In this document: piece after piece, positions 7,967-14,590 of the stretch
Layout of the letters: every line of letters starts with the position of its first letter
Numbering within the stretch: the stretch's first letter is position 1
Source of the DNA: Ruminococcaceae bacterium UBA1236
Lineage (GTDB): Bacteria; Bacillota; Clostridia; Oscillospirales; Acutalibacteraceae
Assembly: GCA_002309055.1 (NCBI GenBank)
Contig: DBWO01000055.1
Coordinates: forward strand, 26,400-46,161
Length of the DNA: 19,762 nt
Direction: 5' to 3'
Made by a program: the position numbers and the translations under genes
The notes under the pieces: generated by a model
Database searches by the model: none
Seen by the model: the letters and a program-made list of their open reading frames with translations, nothing else
Told to the model about the DNA's origin: nothing

Positions 7967-8281
7967 TTATTCTGATTTTGTAAATCTCTTTTTGAATACG
8001 CCTTTGGGGTCCTTAATAAGCAGAACAACAATCCAGGCGGCAAGGCCGAGCGCGACAACTGCGAGACCGAGAAGCGAATCATTGAGAATATCCGCGAATT
8101 CCTGATTGAAATATTCCGCTTTAAGCTCCGCGTATTCAAACACAAAGTCCATCAGCCACATAAATGAAGCGCCCCAGAAAATGAGTGAGAGGGTGCCGAG
8201 TTTATAAGTGTCTCTCTTTTCGCTTGCATACCACACGACGGTGGCGGCCAGAGCGGCAATAATCGTAATAAGCAGTGTCAT
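7967..8281 (-). CDS. Small three-helix membrane protein of unknown function
   Basis: A 104-residue hydrophobic protein I do not recognise. Three likely membrane helices are visible, at about residues 2-19, 27-47 and 68-92, joined by a loop rich in acidic and aromatic residues (DFVFEYAELKAEYFNQEF) and ending in a basic tail (KDPKGVFKKRFTKSE). The ATG at 8281 follows AGAGAGG with 7-base spacing. It starts 14 bases after the stop of another small three-helix protein, so the two are almost certainly co-expressed and may form one complex. Both lie downstream of larC and an ECF S component on the same strand, though their own promoter exists. Confidence 0.75.
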   Translation of the reverse strand: MTLLITIIAALAATVVWYASEKRDTYKLGTLSLIFWGASFMWLMDFVFEYAELKAEYFNQEFADILNDSLLGLAVVALGLAAWIVVLLIKDPKGVFKKRFTKSE

Positions 8282-8295
8282 AATACAAACCTCTC

Positions 8296-8709
8296 TTATG
8301 CGTTGCCTTTGGCGAGGGCCTTTTTAATGCTTCTGACCTTGGCCTGCGCCACTGCGCAGATTACACCCCACAGCGCCGTAACCGAAATTGCCATTGAAAC
8401 GCCGACCGTTGCCATTTCGTGCAGCATCTCGGCGGTATCCTCAGGCGTTGCCATAGCCGTTAAGAACGGCGGGAAGGGAACAATCTCCCCGTGCCAGAAA
8501 TGCTCAAACGCGAGCAAGAGCACTCCGCCCCAGAGAAGGGCCAAAAGCCAGCTGAGCCTCTTTGACCAGGTGATTGAAGGCTCTTCCTTTGCAAGGGTGC
8601 TGCCCTGTGCCACTTTGGGAAGCTGATTCTTTTTTTCTTTCTTTTTAGCTGCTATATAAACCGCGGTCACCGCGATTGCCTCAACGGCGGGAACTGTGAA
8701 ACAAGCCAT
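8296..8709 (-). CDS. Small three-helix membrane protein of unknown function
   Basis: A 137-residue protein not assigned to a family by eye. Helices appear at about residues 3-20, 50-70 and 97-122. A lysine-rich stretch (KKKEKKN) follows the first helix, and the second helix ends in FEHFWHGEIVPFPPF, a loop with two histidines and two glutamates that could bind a metal or a headgroup. The frame is open much further upstream, but I start at ATG 8709 because GGAGG lies 7 bases before it and a promoter with its -10 at 8747-8742 precedes that. First gene of a two-gene unit with the 104-residue protein. Confidence 0.75.
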   Translation of the reverse strand: MACFTVPAVEAIAVTAVYIAAKKKEKKNQLPKVAQGSTLAKEEPSITWSKRLSWLLALLWGGVLLLAFEHFWHGEIVPFPPFLTAMATPEDTAEMLHEMATVGVSMAISVTALWGVICAVAQAKVRSIKKALAKGNA

Positions 8710-8741
8710 AAATAATCCTCCGTTTTCATTTTTATATATTA

Positions 8742-8770
8742 ATTTTAATACATAATCTGCAATATTGCAA
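8742..8770 (-). promoter_or_regulatory. Sigma-A promoter with palindromic operator candidate
   Basis: Minus strand: TTGCAA (8770-8765), 17-base spacer, TAAAAT (8747-8742). The perfect 12-bp palindrome TGCAATATTGCA at 8758-8769 covers most of the -35 box and the first bases of the spacer, where a dimeric repressor could block polymerase. It would drive the two small membrane-protein genes independently of larC. Confidence 0.65.
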
Positions 8771-8779
8771 GAGTTTATA

Positions 8780-9370
8780 TTAAAGTGTGCCCGTATCTTC
8801 CTCATCCTGCGGCTCATCCGGCTCCGGTAATACGTAATCGGTGACTGCCTTTTTTTTACGATGATAATAGATTTCAAGCACAAGAGGGATAAGAATAAGC
8901 TGAAGAATTATTCCGGGAATCGCGTTTGTGAAACCGCCGGCAATAAACATTTTGAATGTGAATTCCGTGCCTCTAATCTGAAGCATAAGCACACGGGCGA
9001 TACCCCACACAATTCTGCCGCCTATCATGGCGGTGATGAGCGATATAAAGATGCGGGGAAGAGATTTAAGGCCGAGCGCTTTTGCCATAAGCCCCGCAAT
9101 AAGGCCGTAGGCAAGCAGTTCAAAGGCCATACCCGCGGCATTGGGATACATCGGCGGAAACGCGAAAAGGAGCGACCTCATAAGCGGGCAGATGAAGCCG
9201 ACAGCCGCGCCGTATGCCGGGCCGCAGATAAATCCGCACAGCAGCACGGGAATATGCATCGGGCACAGCGCTTTGCCTATAGTGGGAATCTGCATTGTGA
9301 TAAATGGAAGCACCTGCCCTATCGCAAGAAACATTGCGGCAAGGGTAAGGTTTTTTACAGATTTACTCAT
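8780..9370 (-). CDS. ECF transporter S component (substrate-binding membrane subunit)
   Basis: A 196-residue polytopic membrane protein with five to six hydrophobic segments and a short acidic C-terminal tail. The N-terminal helix carries LTLAAMFLAIGQVLPF, and the GKALCPMHIPVLLCGFICGPAYGAAVGF stretch and RSLLFAFPPMYPNAAGMAFELLAYGLIAG are typical of S components that bind a vitamin or metal and dock on a shared EcfAA'T energising module, not encoded here. Substrate is not certain; position directly after larC makes a precursor of the nickel-pincer cofactor (nicotinate-type) or nickel a guess only, and pantothenate-type S components look similar. ATG 9370 directly follows the larC stop with no gap; GGGAG within the larC 3' end serves as ribosome site. 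Confidence 0.82.
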   Translation of the reverse strand: MSKSVKNLTLAAMFLAIGQVLPFITMQIPTIGKALCPMHIPVLLCGFICGPAYGAAVGFICPLMRSLLFAFPPMYPNAAGMAFELLAYGLIAGLMAKALGLKSLPRIFISLITAMIGGRIVWGIARVLMLQIRGTEFTFKMFIAGGFTNAIPGIILQLILIPLVLEIYYHRKKKAVTDYVLPEPDEPQDEEDTGTL

Positions 9371-10582
9371 TTATTCTTTCTCCCTTTCTATTTTATTGAT
9401 TACTCCGCCGAGGCTTAATCCGCTTTGCCTTGCGAGCGCGGCAATATCTTCATATTCATATTTGCATTTTCTGACTCCGTATCCCTGCGACTCTTTTACG
9501 CGCACTTTGCCGAGCGGGGTTTCCTTTTCGGTGACAGACCTTTCAAGAGTGTATCTGCGGCAGATATTTTCGCGGATGCCGAGCGTTGAGAAATGAGTAA
9601 AAATGAGAGAAACAGTCTCGCTTGTTTTGCCGCTGTCGCAAAGCACGGTAACAAGAGTGCCCGGCCTGCCCTTTTTCATAATGACCGGCTCAGTAAAAAC
9701 ATCCCTTACGCCGCTCTCAAGAATCATCTGCGTGCCGAAAGCGATTTCCTCCGCGGTCATATCGTCAACATTAAAGCAAAGCTCGGTTACCGCGCCGTCG
9801 GCCGTGCCGCTCTCGCCGAGCATAACACGCACGCAGTTCGCTCTCTCAAATCTTTTTGAGCCCATGCCGTAGCCGATTTTTTCGCATACCATAAGCGGCA
9901 TTGATGAGAATTCGCTGACAAAGGTTTTGAGGATTGCCGCGCCTGTGGGAGTGCAGAGCTCGCCGTCAATAACGCCGTCGCTGTAAGAAGGAATGCCTTT
10001 AAGCAAAACAGCGGTTGCGGGCGCGGGCACGGGCAGAATGCCGTGGGCGCATTTAACGGTGCCTTTGCCTGTGTTTACAGGGGTCGCGACTACACGGGAA
10101 ACTCCGGTTTTATCAAGCAGGAAGCAGAAGCCGAGTATATCCGCGACGGCGTCGAGCGATCCGACCTCGTGAAAATGGATGTGGTCAATCTCCGTGCCGT
10201 GTACGGTGCTCTCCGCTTCGGCGAGCTTCAAGAAAACAGCGAGAGCCGCGTCCTTGACCTTATCGGGAGCGTTTGCGTCTTTTATTATCTGCTTTATGCA
10301 GTCAAGGGAGCTGTGCTCGTGGTGATGCTCATGTTCATAATGATGCTCATATTCATGTTCGTGATGATGTTCGTGCTCCTCTTCACCGTGCACTTTAACG
10401 CTTATGTGCGTGCCGGTTATTCCGCAGTCCGAAACCTTTTCGGCAATGTATTGTGTATGAGGAATGCCGAAGGAATTCATCTCTTTGATAACCTCTTCGG
10501 GGTTATCGGTAAGCTCGAGCAGGGCCGAGCAGAGCATATCGCCGGCGGCTCCCATGCCGCAGTCAATAAACAGTGTTTTCAT
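9371..10582 (-). CDS. larC: Nickel-pincer cofactor biosynthesis protein LarC (nickel insertase)
   Basis: A 403-residue cyclometallase that inserts nickel into the pincer mononucleotide used by lactate racemase and related enzymes; CTP-dependent in studied members. The N-terminus MKTLFIDCGMGAAGDML is diagnostic (the old DUF111 family). Residues 65-90 hold 13 histidines, then come HIHFHEVGSLDAVADILG, TPVNTGKGTVKCAHGILPVPAP, CTPTGAAIL, and a C-terminal domain with CFNVDDMTAEEIA. The gene is one open frame, whereas Lactobacillus plantarum makes the full protein by programmed frameshift. I start at ATG 10582: AAGGGA lies 8 bases upstream, and the longer frame to 10645 runs through the promoter. 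Neither larB, larE nor a LarA-type racemase is in the window. Confidence 0.92.
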   Translation of the reverse strand: MKTLFIDCGMGAAGDMLCSALLELTDNPEEVIKEMNSFGIPHTQYIAEKVSDCGITGTHISVKVHGEEEHEHHHEHEYEHHYEHEHHHEHSSLDCIKQIIKDANAPDKVKDAALAVFLKLAEAESTVHGTEIDHIHFHEVGSLDAVADILGFCFLLDKTGVSRVVATPVNTGKGTVKCAHGILPVPAPATAVLLKGIPSYSDGVIDGELCTPTGAAILKTFVSEFSSMPLMVCEKIGYGMGSKRFERANCVRVMLGESGTADGAVTELCFNVDDMTAEEIAFGTQMILESGVRDVFTEPVIMKKGRPGTLVTVLCDSGKTSETVSLIFTHFSTLGIRENICRRYTLERSVTEKETPLGKVRVKESQGYGVRKCKYEYEDIAALARQSGLSLGGVINKIEREKE

Positions 10583-10612
10583 ATCATTTTCCCTTTTCGT
10601 ATTATTAAACTG

Positions 10613-10641
10613 ATTATAAACCATATCGGCATAGTAATCAA
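10613..10641 (-). promoter_or_regulatory. Sigma-A promoter of the larC-ecfS operon
   Basis: Minus strand: TTGATT (10641-10636), 17-base spacer, consensus TATAAT (10618-10613). The leader to ATG 10582 is about 25 bases, with no riboswitch room. Confidence 0.82.
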
Positions 10642-10644
10642 GCA

Positions 10645-10678
10645 TAAAAAATCTGCAACACCGTAAAGCGTTGCAGAT
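10645..10678 (-). terminator. Rho-independent terminator after pilB
   Basis: Minus strand: ATCTGCAAC (10678-10670), 10-base loop, GTTGCAGAT (10659-10651), then six T (10650-10645). The stem is a perfect 9 bp, 7 bases after the pilB stop. Confidence 0.88.
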
Positions 10679-10685
10679 ATGATGA

Positions 10686-12389
10686 TTATGTATCGAAGGA
10701 AACCTTCATAAGCTCCTTGATGGTGGTGACGCCCTCTTTTACATAGTCGGCAGCGGCCATATGAAGGGTGTGCATGCCGTCTTTAAGCGCCTGCTCCTTG
10801 AGCTCTCTTGTGCTTGCCTTGGCTGTAATGAGGTGCTTAAGATCCTGGGTGATTTCCATAATCTCAAAAACAGCGGTTCGGCCGTAGAAACCGGTGTCCG
10901 AACACATCGGGCAGCCGCAGGGCTCATAGATGGTGAGGGGCTCGTCAACGGGGAAGCCCATATATCTCTTTTCATCCTCGGTGGCCTCTCTGGGCTTTTT
11001 GCAGTGAGTGCAGAGCTTACGCACAAGACGCTGAGCTATGATACCCACGACAGAGTCCGCAAGAAGGAAGGACTCAAGGCCCATGTCAAGAAGACGGGTG
11101 ATGGTGGCCGCGGATGAGTTAGTATGCAGGGTTGAAACAACCAAGTGGCCCGTGATAGATGCCTGAACGGCGATTGAAGCGGTCTCATAGTCACGGATCT
11201 CACCGATCATGATGATATCGGGGTCCTGACGCAGTATGGAACGCAGGGCCGAAGCGAAGGTAAGGCCTGCTTTGACGTTAACCTGAACCTGGTTAAGACC
11301 GGAGATGTTAGCTTCGACAGGGTCCTCAACGGTGATGATGTTAACAGCGTCATCATTGAGCTCCGAGAGGGCTGTGTAAAGCGTGGTGGATTTACCTGAA
11401 CCGGTAGGTCCGGTAACAAGGATAATACCGTTGGGGTTTGATATGATGTGATCAAAGCGCTCAAGCTCCCAGGGTTTCATACCGAGCTGCGCCTTGGTAC
11501 GGGTAAGGGCAACGGTGGAAGCAATACGCATAACTATCTTTTCACCGTAGGAGGTGGGAAGAATGGATACACGGATATCATACTCGCTGCGGTCAACGAT
11601 GATGGTGATACGGCCGTCCTGCGGTTTACGCTTTTCGGCGATATCAAGGCTCGCCATAATCTTAAGACGGGTTACGATAACGGGCATAAGCATTATGTCA
11701 TAAGTCATAACCTTGACGAGCACACCGTCTATACGGTAACGAACGACGACCTGGGTTTCCTGGGCGTCGATATGAATATCCGATGCACGGGAACGCACCG
11801 CCTGCTCAAATATTGAGCGAACGAGCATAACGATGGGAGCGGAGTTGAGGTTTTCCTGCTCTCTCTTCTCCTCCTCGGAAAGCTCGGCAGTCTTTGACTC
11901 CCTGTCCTTTGTAAACTGCTCCGCGGCGGACATTGCTTCGTCTGAGCCGTAGTATTTATCAAGCAGGTGGTTGATTTCGCCCATGGTGGCGATTCTGGGC
12001 TCAATCTGGCACCCCGTAATCATGGAGATGTCGTCAAGAGCGTTCACATCGAGTGGATCCGCCATAGCGAGCACAAGCACGTCATTCATCTCATTGTAAA
12101 ACTCAATGGGACATACGTTGTGTTTTCTGAGGATGCTGCCGCTTACCAGCCCGACTATTTCCTGGGGAAGAGTGAGCGCTCTGAGGCTGATGTAAGGCAC
12201 GTTGAGAAGCTCGCCCTGAGCCATGGCGATTGCTTCGGCATCGCAGAATTTGAGGTCTATGAGACTCTCTCTGAGGGGCTTGCCGTTTTTCTCGGCATCG
12301 GCTATCGCCTGCTCAAGCTTTTCCTGAGTGATTTTACCGTCTCTTAAAAGAATATCACCTATGTTGCTTCCGTCTTTGTTGAATACCAT
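10686..12389 (-). CDS. pilB: GspE/PilB-family type II secretion / type IV pilus assembly ATPase
   Basis: A 567-residue hexameric ATPase that powers pilus or pseudopilus assembly from the cytoplasmic side of the membrane. The N-terminal MshEN/GspE-N domain spans about 1-150 (IGDILLRDGKIT; MADPLDVNALDDI). The ATPase core has the SDIHID segment (203-208), Walker A GPTGSGKST (327-335), the aspartate box ending VEDPVE, Walker B DIIMIGEIRD (391-400) and the His box TGHLVVSTLHTN. A zinc-binding insert is formed by Cys460, Cys463, Cys493 and Cys496. Length and all motifs are intact. AAGGTGA precedes the ATG by 9 bases. No pilin, PilC, PilM-O or prepilin peptidase lies nearby, so partners must be elsewhere. 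Confidence 0.93.
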   Translation of the reverse strand: MVFNKDGSNIGDILLRDGKITQEKLEQAIADAEKNGKPLRESLIDLKFCDAEAIAMAQGELLNVPYISLRALTLPQEIVGLVSGSILRKHNVCPIEFYNEMNDVLVLAMADPLDVNALDDISMITGCQIEPRIATMGEINHLLDKYYGSDEAMSAAEQFTKDRESKTAELSEEEKREQENLNSAPIVMLVRSIFEQAVRSRASDIHIDAQETQVVVRYRIDGVLVKVMTYDIMLMPVIVTRLKIMASLDIAEKRKPQDGRITIIVDRSEYDIRVSILPTSYGEKIVMRIASTVALTRTKAQLGMKPWELERFDHIISNPNGIILVTGPTGSGKSTTLYTALSELNDDAVNIITVEDPVEANISGLNQVQVNVKAGLTFASALRSILRQDPDIIMIGEIRDYETASIAVQASITGHLVVSTLHTNSSAATITRLLDMGLESFLLADSVVGIIAQRLVRKLCTHCKKPREATEDEKRYMGFPVDEPLTIYEPCGCPMCSDTGFYGRTAVFEIMEITQDLKHLITAKASTRELKEQALKDGMHTLHMAAADYVKEGVTTIKELMKVSFDT

Positions 12390-12452
12390 TTTAATAAATC
12401 ACCTTAGTTAATTATTTGAGTATTAATCTGCTGTAACACAGCGGTAAATAAT

Positions 12453-12481
12453 ATTATCTTATTTTTTTCGCCTGTTGTCAA
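12453..12481 (-). promoter_or_regulatory. Sigma-A promoter of pilB
   Basis: Minus strand: consensus TTGACA (12481-12476), 17-base spacer, GATAAT (12458-12453). An alternative -10, TAATAT, sits two bases further downstream. The leader is about 55 bases. Confidence 0.72.
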
Positions 12482-12515
12482 TAAAAAATTAAATATTTAA
12501 TAATAAAAGGAACAA

Positions 12516-13163
12516 TCAGCCGATGTAGCAGTTGAGCGCTGAATTGCGCACGGGCTCAAGAAAAGCATTTGCGCCGTTGCCGCGCTGCTTGTAAACCCTG
12601 CTGCTGTCGGGCAGGAACATTTTAAGGTCATCCTCGCCGTGGTCGCGTCTCTCAATCTGGAGGCGCAGGATGTGAGGAGGCACATCAAGCGGCGTGATAT
12701 GCTCGCCGCCGGATTTATTCCAGGCCTTTACGGCGAATGTGACGCAGTTAAATGCAACAGGCACCCAGTAGTTTGCGCTGATGATATAATCGGACATACT
12801 GTCAAGCTCGCTCTGAGTAAGATCCCTGACAAGATAAACGCAGTTGTCAAGGCCTCTTAAGTTGCCGTTGTAGCTCTCAAGATTATAATAAATGCCGAAG
12901 CCGTTAAACTGCGCGAGGCCCGAAGTGCCTACCGAAACACCCTCGCCCCTGTGGCAGGTGTATGCGCCTACTTTTATGTCGTGACCGCTGAGGTTTTCAA
13001 CATAAATAAAAGCGTGAGGATTTGAAAGAGTCTTGCGCCAGTTGGAGCAGAGATAAAGCCGGGCAACAGGGCTGTCACCCGCCGCGCCGGCGGCAAATGC
13101 AAGGCAGCCGGTAAGAATCGCAACAATGGAAATAACACATATAAGCTTTTTGATGATTTTCAT
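12516..13163 (-). CDS. Secreted or lipid-anchored protein, possible permuted papain-like (NlpC/P60-type) fold
   Basis: A 215-residue exported protein. Residues 1-29 form a signal; L17-T-G-C20 is a canonical lipobox, but the hydrophobic stretch continues to an AGA-AG site, so lipoprotein versus signal-peptidase-I export is open. In the mature part, His50 sits in a HAFIYVEN strand and Asn139-Cys140 begin NCVTFAVKAWN, an N-Cys-x-x-F helix start. Histidine before cysteine is the order in circularly permuted papain-like proteins (YiiX/LRAT type), which act as peptidases, amidases or acyltransferases. This assignment is inference from motif order. Cys39, Cys70 and Cys108 are also present. AAAGGAG precedes ATG 13163 by 7 bases. 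No good terminator is seen after it. Confidence 0.68.
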   Translation of the reverse strand: MKIIKKLICVISIVAILTGCLAFAAGAAGDSPVARLYLCSNWRKTLSNPHAFIYVENLSGHDIKVGAYTCHRGEGVSVGTSGLAQFNGFGIYYNLESYNGNLRGLDNCVYLVRDLTQSELDSMSDYIISANYWVPVAFNCVTFAVKAWNKSGGEHITPLDVPPHILRLQIERRDHGEDDLKMFLPDSSRVYKQRGNGANAFLEPVRNSALNCYIG

Positions 13164-13201
13164 TTTAAATCTCCTTTCCCAAAAAATCCTGGATAAAATA
13201 T

Positions 13202-13230
13202 ATTATACATTTTCACCCTGAATTTTTCAA
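13202..13230 (-). promoter_or_regulatory. Sigma-A promoter of the secreted protein gene
   Basis: Minus strand: TTGAAA (13230-13225), 17-base spacer, consensus TATAAT (13207-13202). Transcription should begin near 13195, about 32 bases before the ATG. Confidence 0.82.
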
Positions 13231-13287
13231 TACCTTTATAAAAATAAGAACAGCGCGTAAATTTTTCACACACCCCTTACCAATATG

Positions 13288-13316
13288 TTGCATTTATTAA
13301 AAAACAGGTTTATAAT
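13288..13316 (+). promoter_or_regulatory. Sigma-A promoter of the 122-residue protein / lipoprotein unit
   Basis: TTGCAT (13288-13293), 17-base spacer, consensus TATAAT (13311-13316). It rules out the upstream in-frame ATG at 13285 as a start and places the transcript start near 13323. It is divergent from the secreted-protein promoter, the two -35 boxes being about 58 bases apart. Confidence 0.8.
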
Positions 13317-13347
13317 AAAAAGGAATTATTACGGAAGGCCTTATAAA

Positions 13348-13716
13348 ATGAAGCTGACAAGCGATAAAAGCATGATAACAAAAAGCAGGCGGCTGGTCAC
13401 CTTTTTCATTGAGCCTTATGAGGACACTGCCGACATCGCCGGCGCGCTCACGGGCGTGTTTGACAAGGCGTGCGCGGTTGTGCGCTCCCCTTTCGGCGAG
13501 CACCGCATGCCGCTTGAGGTAAGCGGAAACCCGTCGCTTATACGCAAGTCCCTCGAAGGGATAAGCATAACGGAAATTGAGATAGGCGAAGGGAGCGGCA
13601 GAAGCGACCTGATTTTTATCATTGACTGCAAAAACCGCGACCTCACCTGCATAGGTCCGCTTGAATATGACTTTTATTCACTGCTGAAAGAGCACGGCCT
13701 TGAATTCGGAATATAG
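13348..13716 (+). CDS. Hypothetical cytoplasmic protein
   Basis: A 122-residue soluble protein with no family I recognise. It has no signal peptide or membrane segment and an alternating alpha/beta look: a strand-like RRLVTFFIEPY, a helix DTADIAGALTGVFDKA, a central LIRKSLEGISITEIEIGEG, then SDLIFIIDCKNRDL and a C-terminal helix YDFYSLLKEHGLEFGI. I start at ATG 13348, behind GGAAGG and downstream of the mapped promoter; the longer frame starting at 13285 would include the promoter. The lipoprotein gene follows after 11 bases, so the pair is one unit. Confidence 0.7.
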   Translation: MKLTSDKSMITKSRRLVTFFIEPYEDTADIAGALTGVFDKACAVVRSPFGEHRMPLEVSGNPSLIRKSLEGISITEIEIGEGSGRSDLIFIIDCKNRDLTCIGPLEYDFYSLLKEHGLEFGI

Positions 13717-13727
13717 GAGGAAACACC

Positions 13728-14093
13728 ATGAAAAGAACAGTATCAATCATCCTTGCGCTCGTCCTGATTGTTTCGGGAGCGTTTGTGCTCGCATCCTGCA
13801 AGAAAAAGCAGGAGCCCGTTAACCCCGATAAATTTGACGGGCTTAATCTTGCCGAGGAGAGCGACCCCTCAAACACCTATTCATTTGAGGGCGGCGTTTA
13901 CACCGAGATTTACAAGGGCAGCACCACAAAGGGCGAATATCAGATGCGCGGCGAAAAGCTGTACCTCACCCCTTATAACCAGAATTATAACTACGCTTAT
14001 GACGTGGAATATGATGAGGAGGGCAATGTAATCCGCCTGACTCAGATAGAAGGCAGAAGCTTCAGCGTTGTGACGGGCGAAAAAAAGAAATAA
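13728..14093 (+). CDS. Small lipoprotein of unknown function
   Basis: A 121-residue precursor with a classic lipoprotein signal: basic MKR, a 16-residue hydrophobic core and lipobox L21-A-S-C24, followed by a lysine-rich tether. The mature 98 residues are polar and aromatic with repeated short strands (TYSFEGGVYTEIYKG, GEYQMRGEKLYLTPY, YNYAYDVEYDEEGNVIRLT), as in small beta-sheet domains of extracytoplasmic proteins; no catalytic motif is seen. AGGAGG lies 8 bases before the ATG. Second gene of the unit begun at 13348 and closed by a terminator. Confidence 0.8.
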   Translation: MKRTVSIILALVLIVSGAFVLASCKKKQEPVNPDKFDGLNLAEESDPSNTYSFEGGVYTEIYKGSTTKGEYQMRGEKLYLTPYNQNYNYAYDVEYDEEGNVIRLTQIEGRSFSVVTGEKKK

Positions 14094-14105
14094 TAAAGCA
14101 AAACG

Positions 14106-14136
14106 GCGCTGCGGAATAAACCGCAGTGCTTTTTTT
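14106..14136 (+). terminator. Rho-independent terminator after the lipoprotein gene
   Basis: GCGCTGCGG (14106-14114) pairs with CCGCAGTGC (14121-14129) with one G-U, a 6-base loop and seven T (14130-14136). Confidence 0.9.
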
Positions 14137-14396
14137 CTTCAGGCACGTAACGCAATTAATCCCATGCCGCATATTCCGTAAGGACGGAAAGATATCAAAA
14201 CATTCTTCATAGTGAATAACCGGGTGAATAAGATGTGAAAAAGCGGCAAAGTTATTCACACCCCTCTGAAAAACAGTATCCCAGACTACTGAAATTCAGT
14301 AGGAATATATACTGATATATAAAGACTGATTAATAAATACTTACATACTTATTAAAGGCACACGCCCGTTCCGGACGGATTTTGGATTTAACGCAT
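14137..14396. other. Intergenic stretch with GTGAATAA cluster and palindrome
   Basis: No gene is visible in these 260 bases. Seen are a small hairpin (TTCCGT-AAGG-ACGGAA, 14174-14189), two direct GTGAATAA copies (14212-14219, 14224-14231) and an inverted TTATTCACA (14252-14260), and the near-perfect palindrome CTACTGAA-A-TTCAGTAG (14286-14302). The sequence after it is AT-rich. Confidence 0.6.
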
Positions 14397-14433
14397 AAAA
14401 AAGGCGTTCACAAGCGCAATGCTCATGAACACC
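14397..14433 (-). terminator. Rho-independent terminator after tRNA-Leu
   Basis: Minus strand: GGTGTTCA (14433-14426) pairs with TGAACGCC (14410-14403), the stem continuing inward with weaker pairs, followed by six T (14402-14397). Confidence 0.85.
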
Positions 14434-14438
14434 CGTAT

Positions 14439-14525
14439 TGGTGCCGGTGGCGGGGGTCGAACCCGCACCCTGTCGCCAGGACCGGATTTTGAGTCCGGCA
14501 CGTCTGCCAATTCCATCACACCGGC
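14439..14525 (-). tRNA. tRNA-Leu (anticodon CAA), CCA encoded
   Basis: An 87-base class II tRNA. The acceptor stem GCCGGTG pairs with CACCGGC; the anticodon arm CCGGA-CTCAAAA-TCCGG gives CAA, reading UUG; a long variable arm (GTCCTGGCGACAGGG region) marks leucine; the T arm contains GGTTCGACC. The discriminator is A and the 3' CCA is in the gene (TGG on the plus strand at 14439-14441). Confidence 0.96.
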
Positions 14526-14542
14526 GGATATGATGCCTGCAT

Positions 14543-14571
14543 ATTATAGCGCAGTTTTCACCGAAAATCAA
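14543..14571 (-). promoter_or_regulatory. Sigma-A promoter of tRNA-Leu
   Basis: Minus strand: TTGATT (14571-14566), 17-base spacer, TATAAT (14548-14543). The mature tRNA 5' end is 18 bases past the -10 box. Confidence 0.85.
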
Positions 14572-14590
14572 GTTTTATATTCAGAGAAAC

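Noticed and set aside
10313..10390. CRISPR-like or tandem DNA repeat
   Set aside because: It is in-frame coding for the His/Glu stretch of LarC; units are degenerate and lack spacers.
10583..10641. Riboswitch upstream of larC (nickel or NAD type)
   Set aside because: The leader between the promoter and ATG is only about 25 bases, too short for an aptamer.
10043..10666. Hydrophobic 207-residue open frame on the + strand resembling a membrane protein
   Set aside because: The hydrophobic Met/Val/Leu stretch is the complement of the LarC histidine-rich repeat; no start signals.
13285..13347. N-terminal extension of the 122-residue protein
   Set aside because: It contains the TTGCAT-17-TATAAT promoter, so it would not be in the transcript.
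14137..14340. Replication origin
   Set aside because: DnaA-like motifs exist, but there is no dnaA, dnaN, gyrase or rpmH gene and only one motif fits the consensus.
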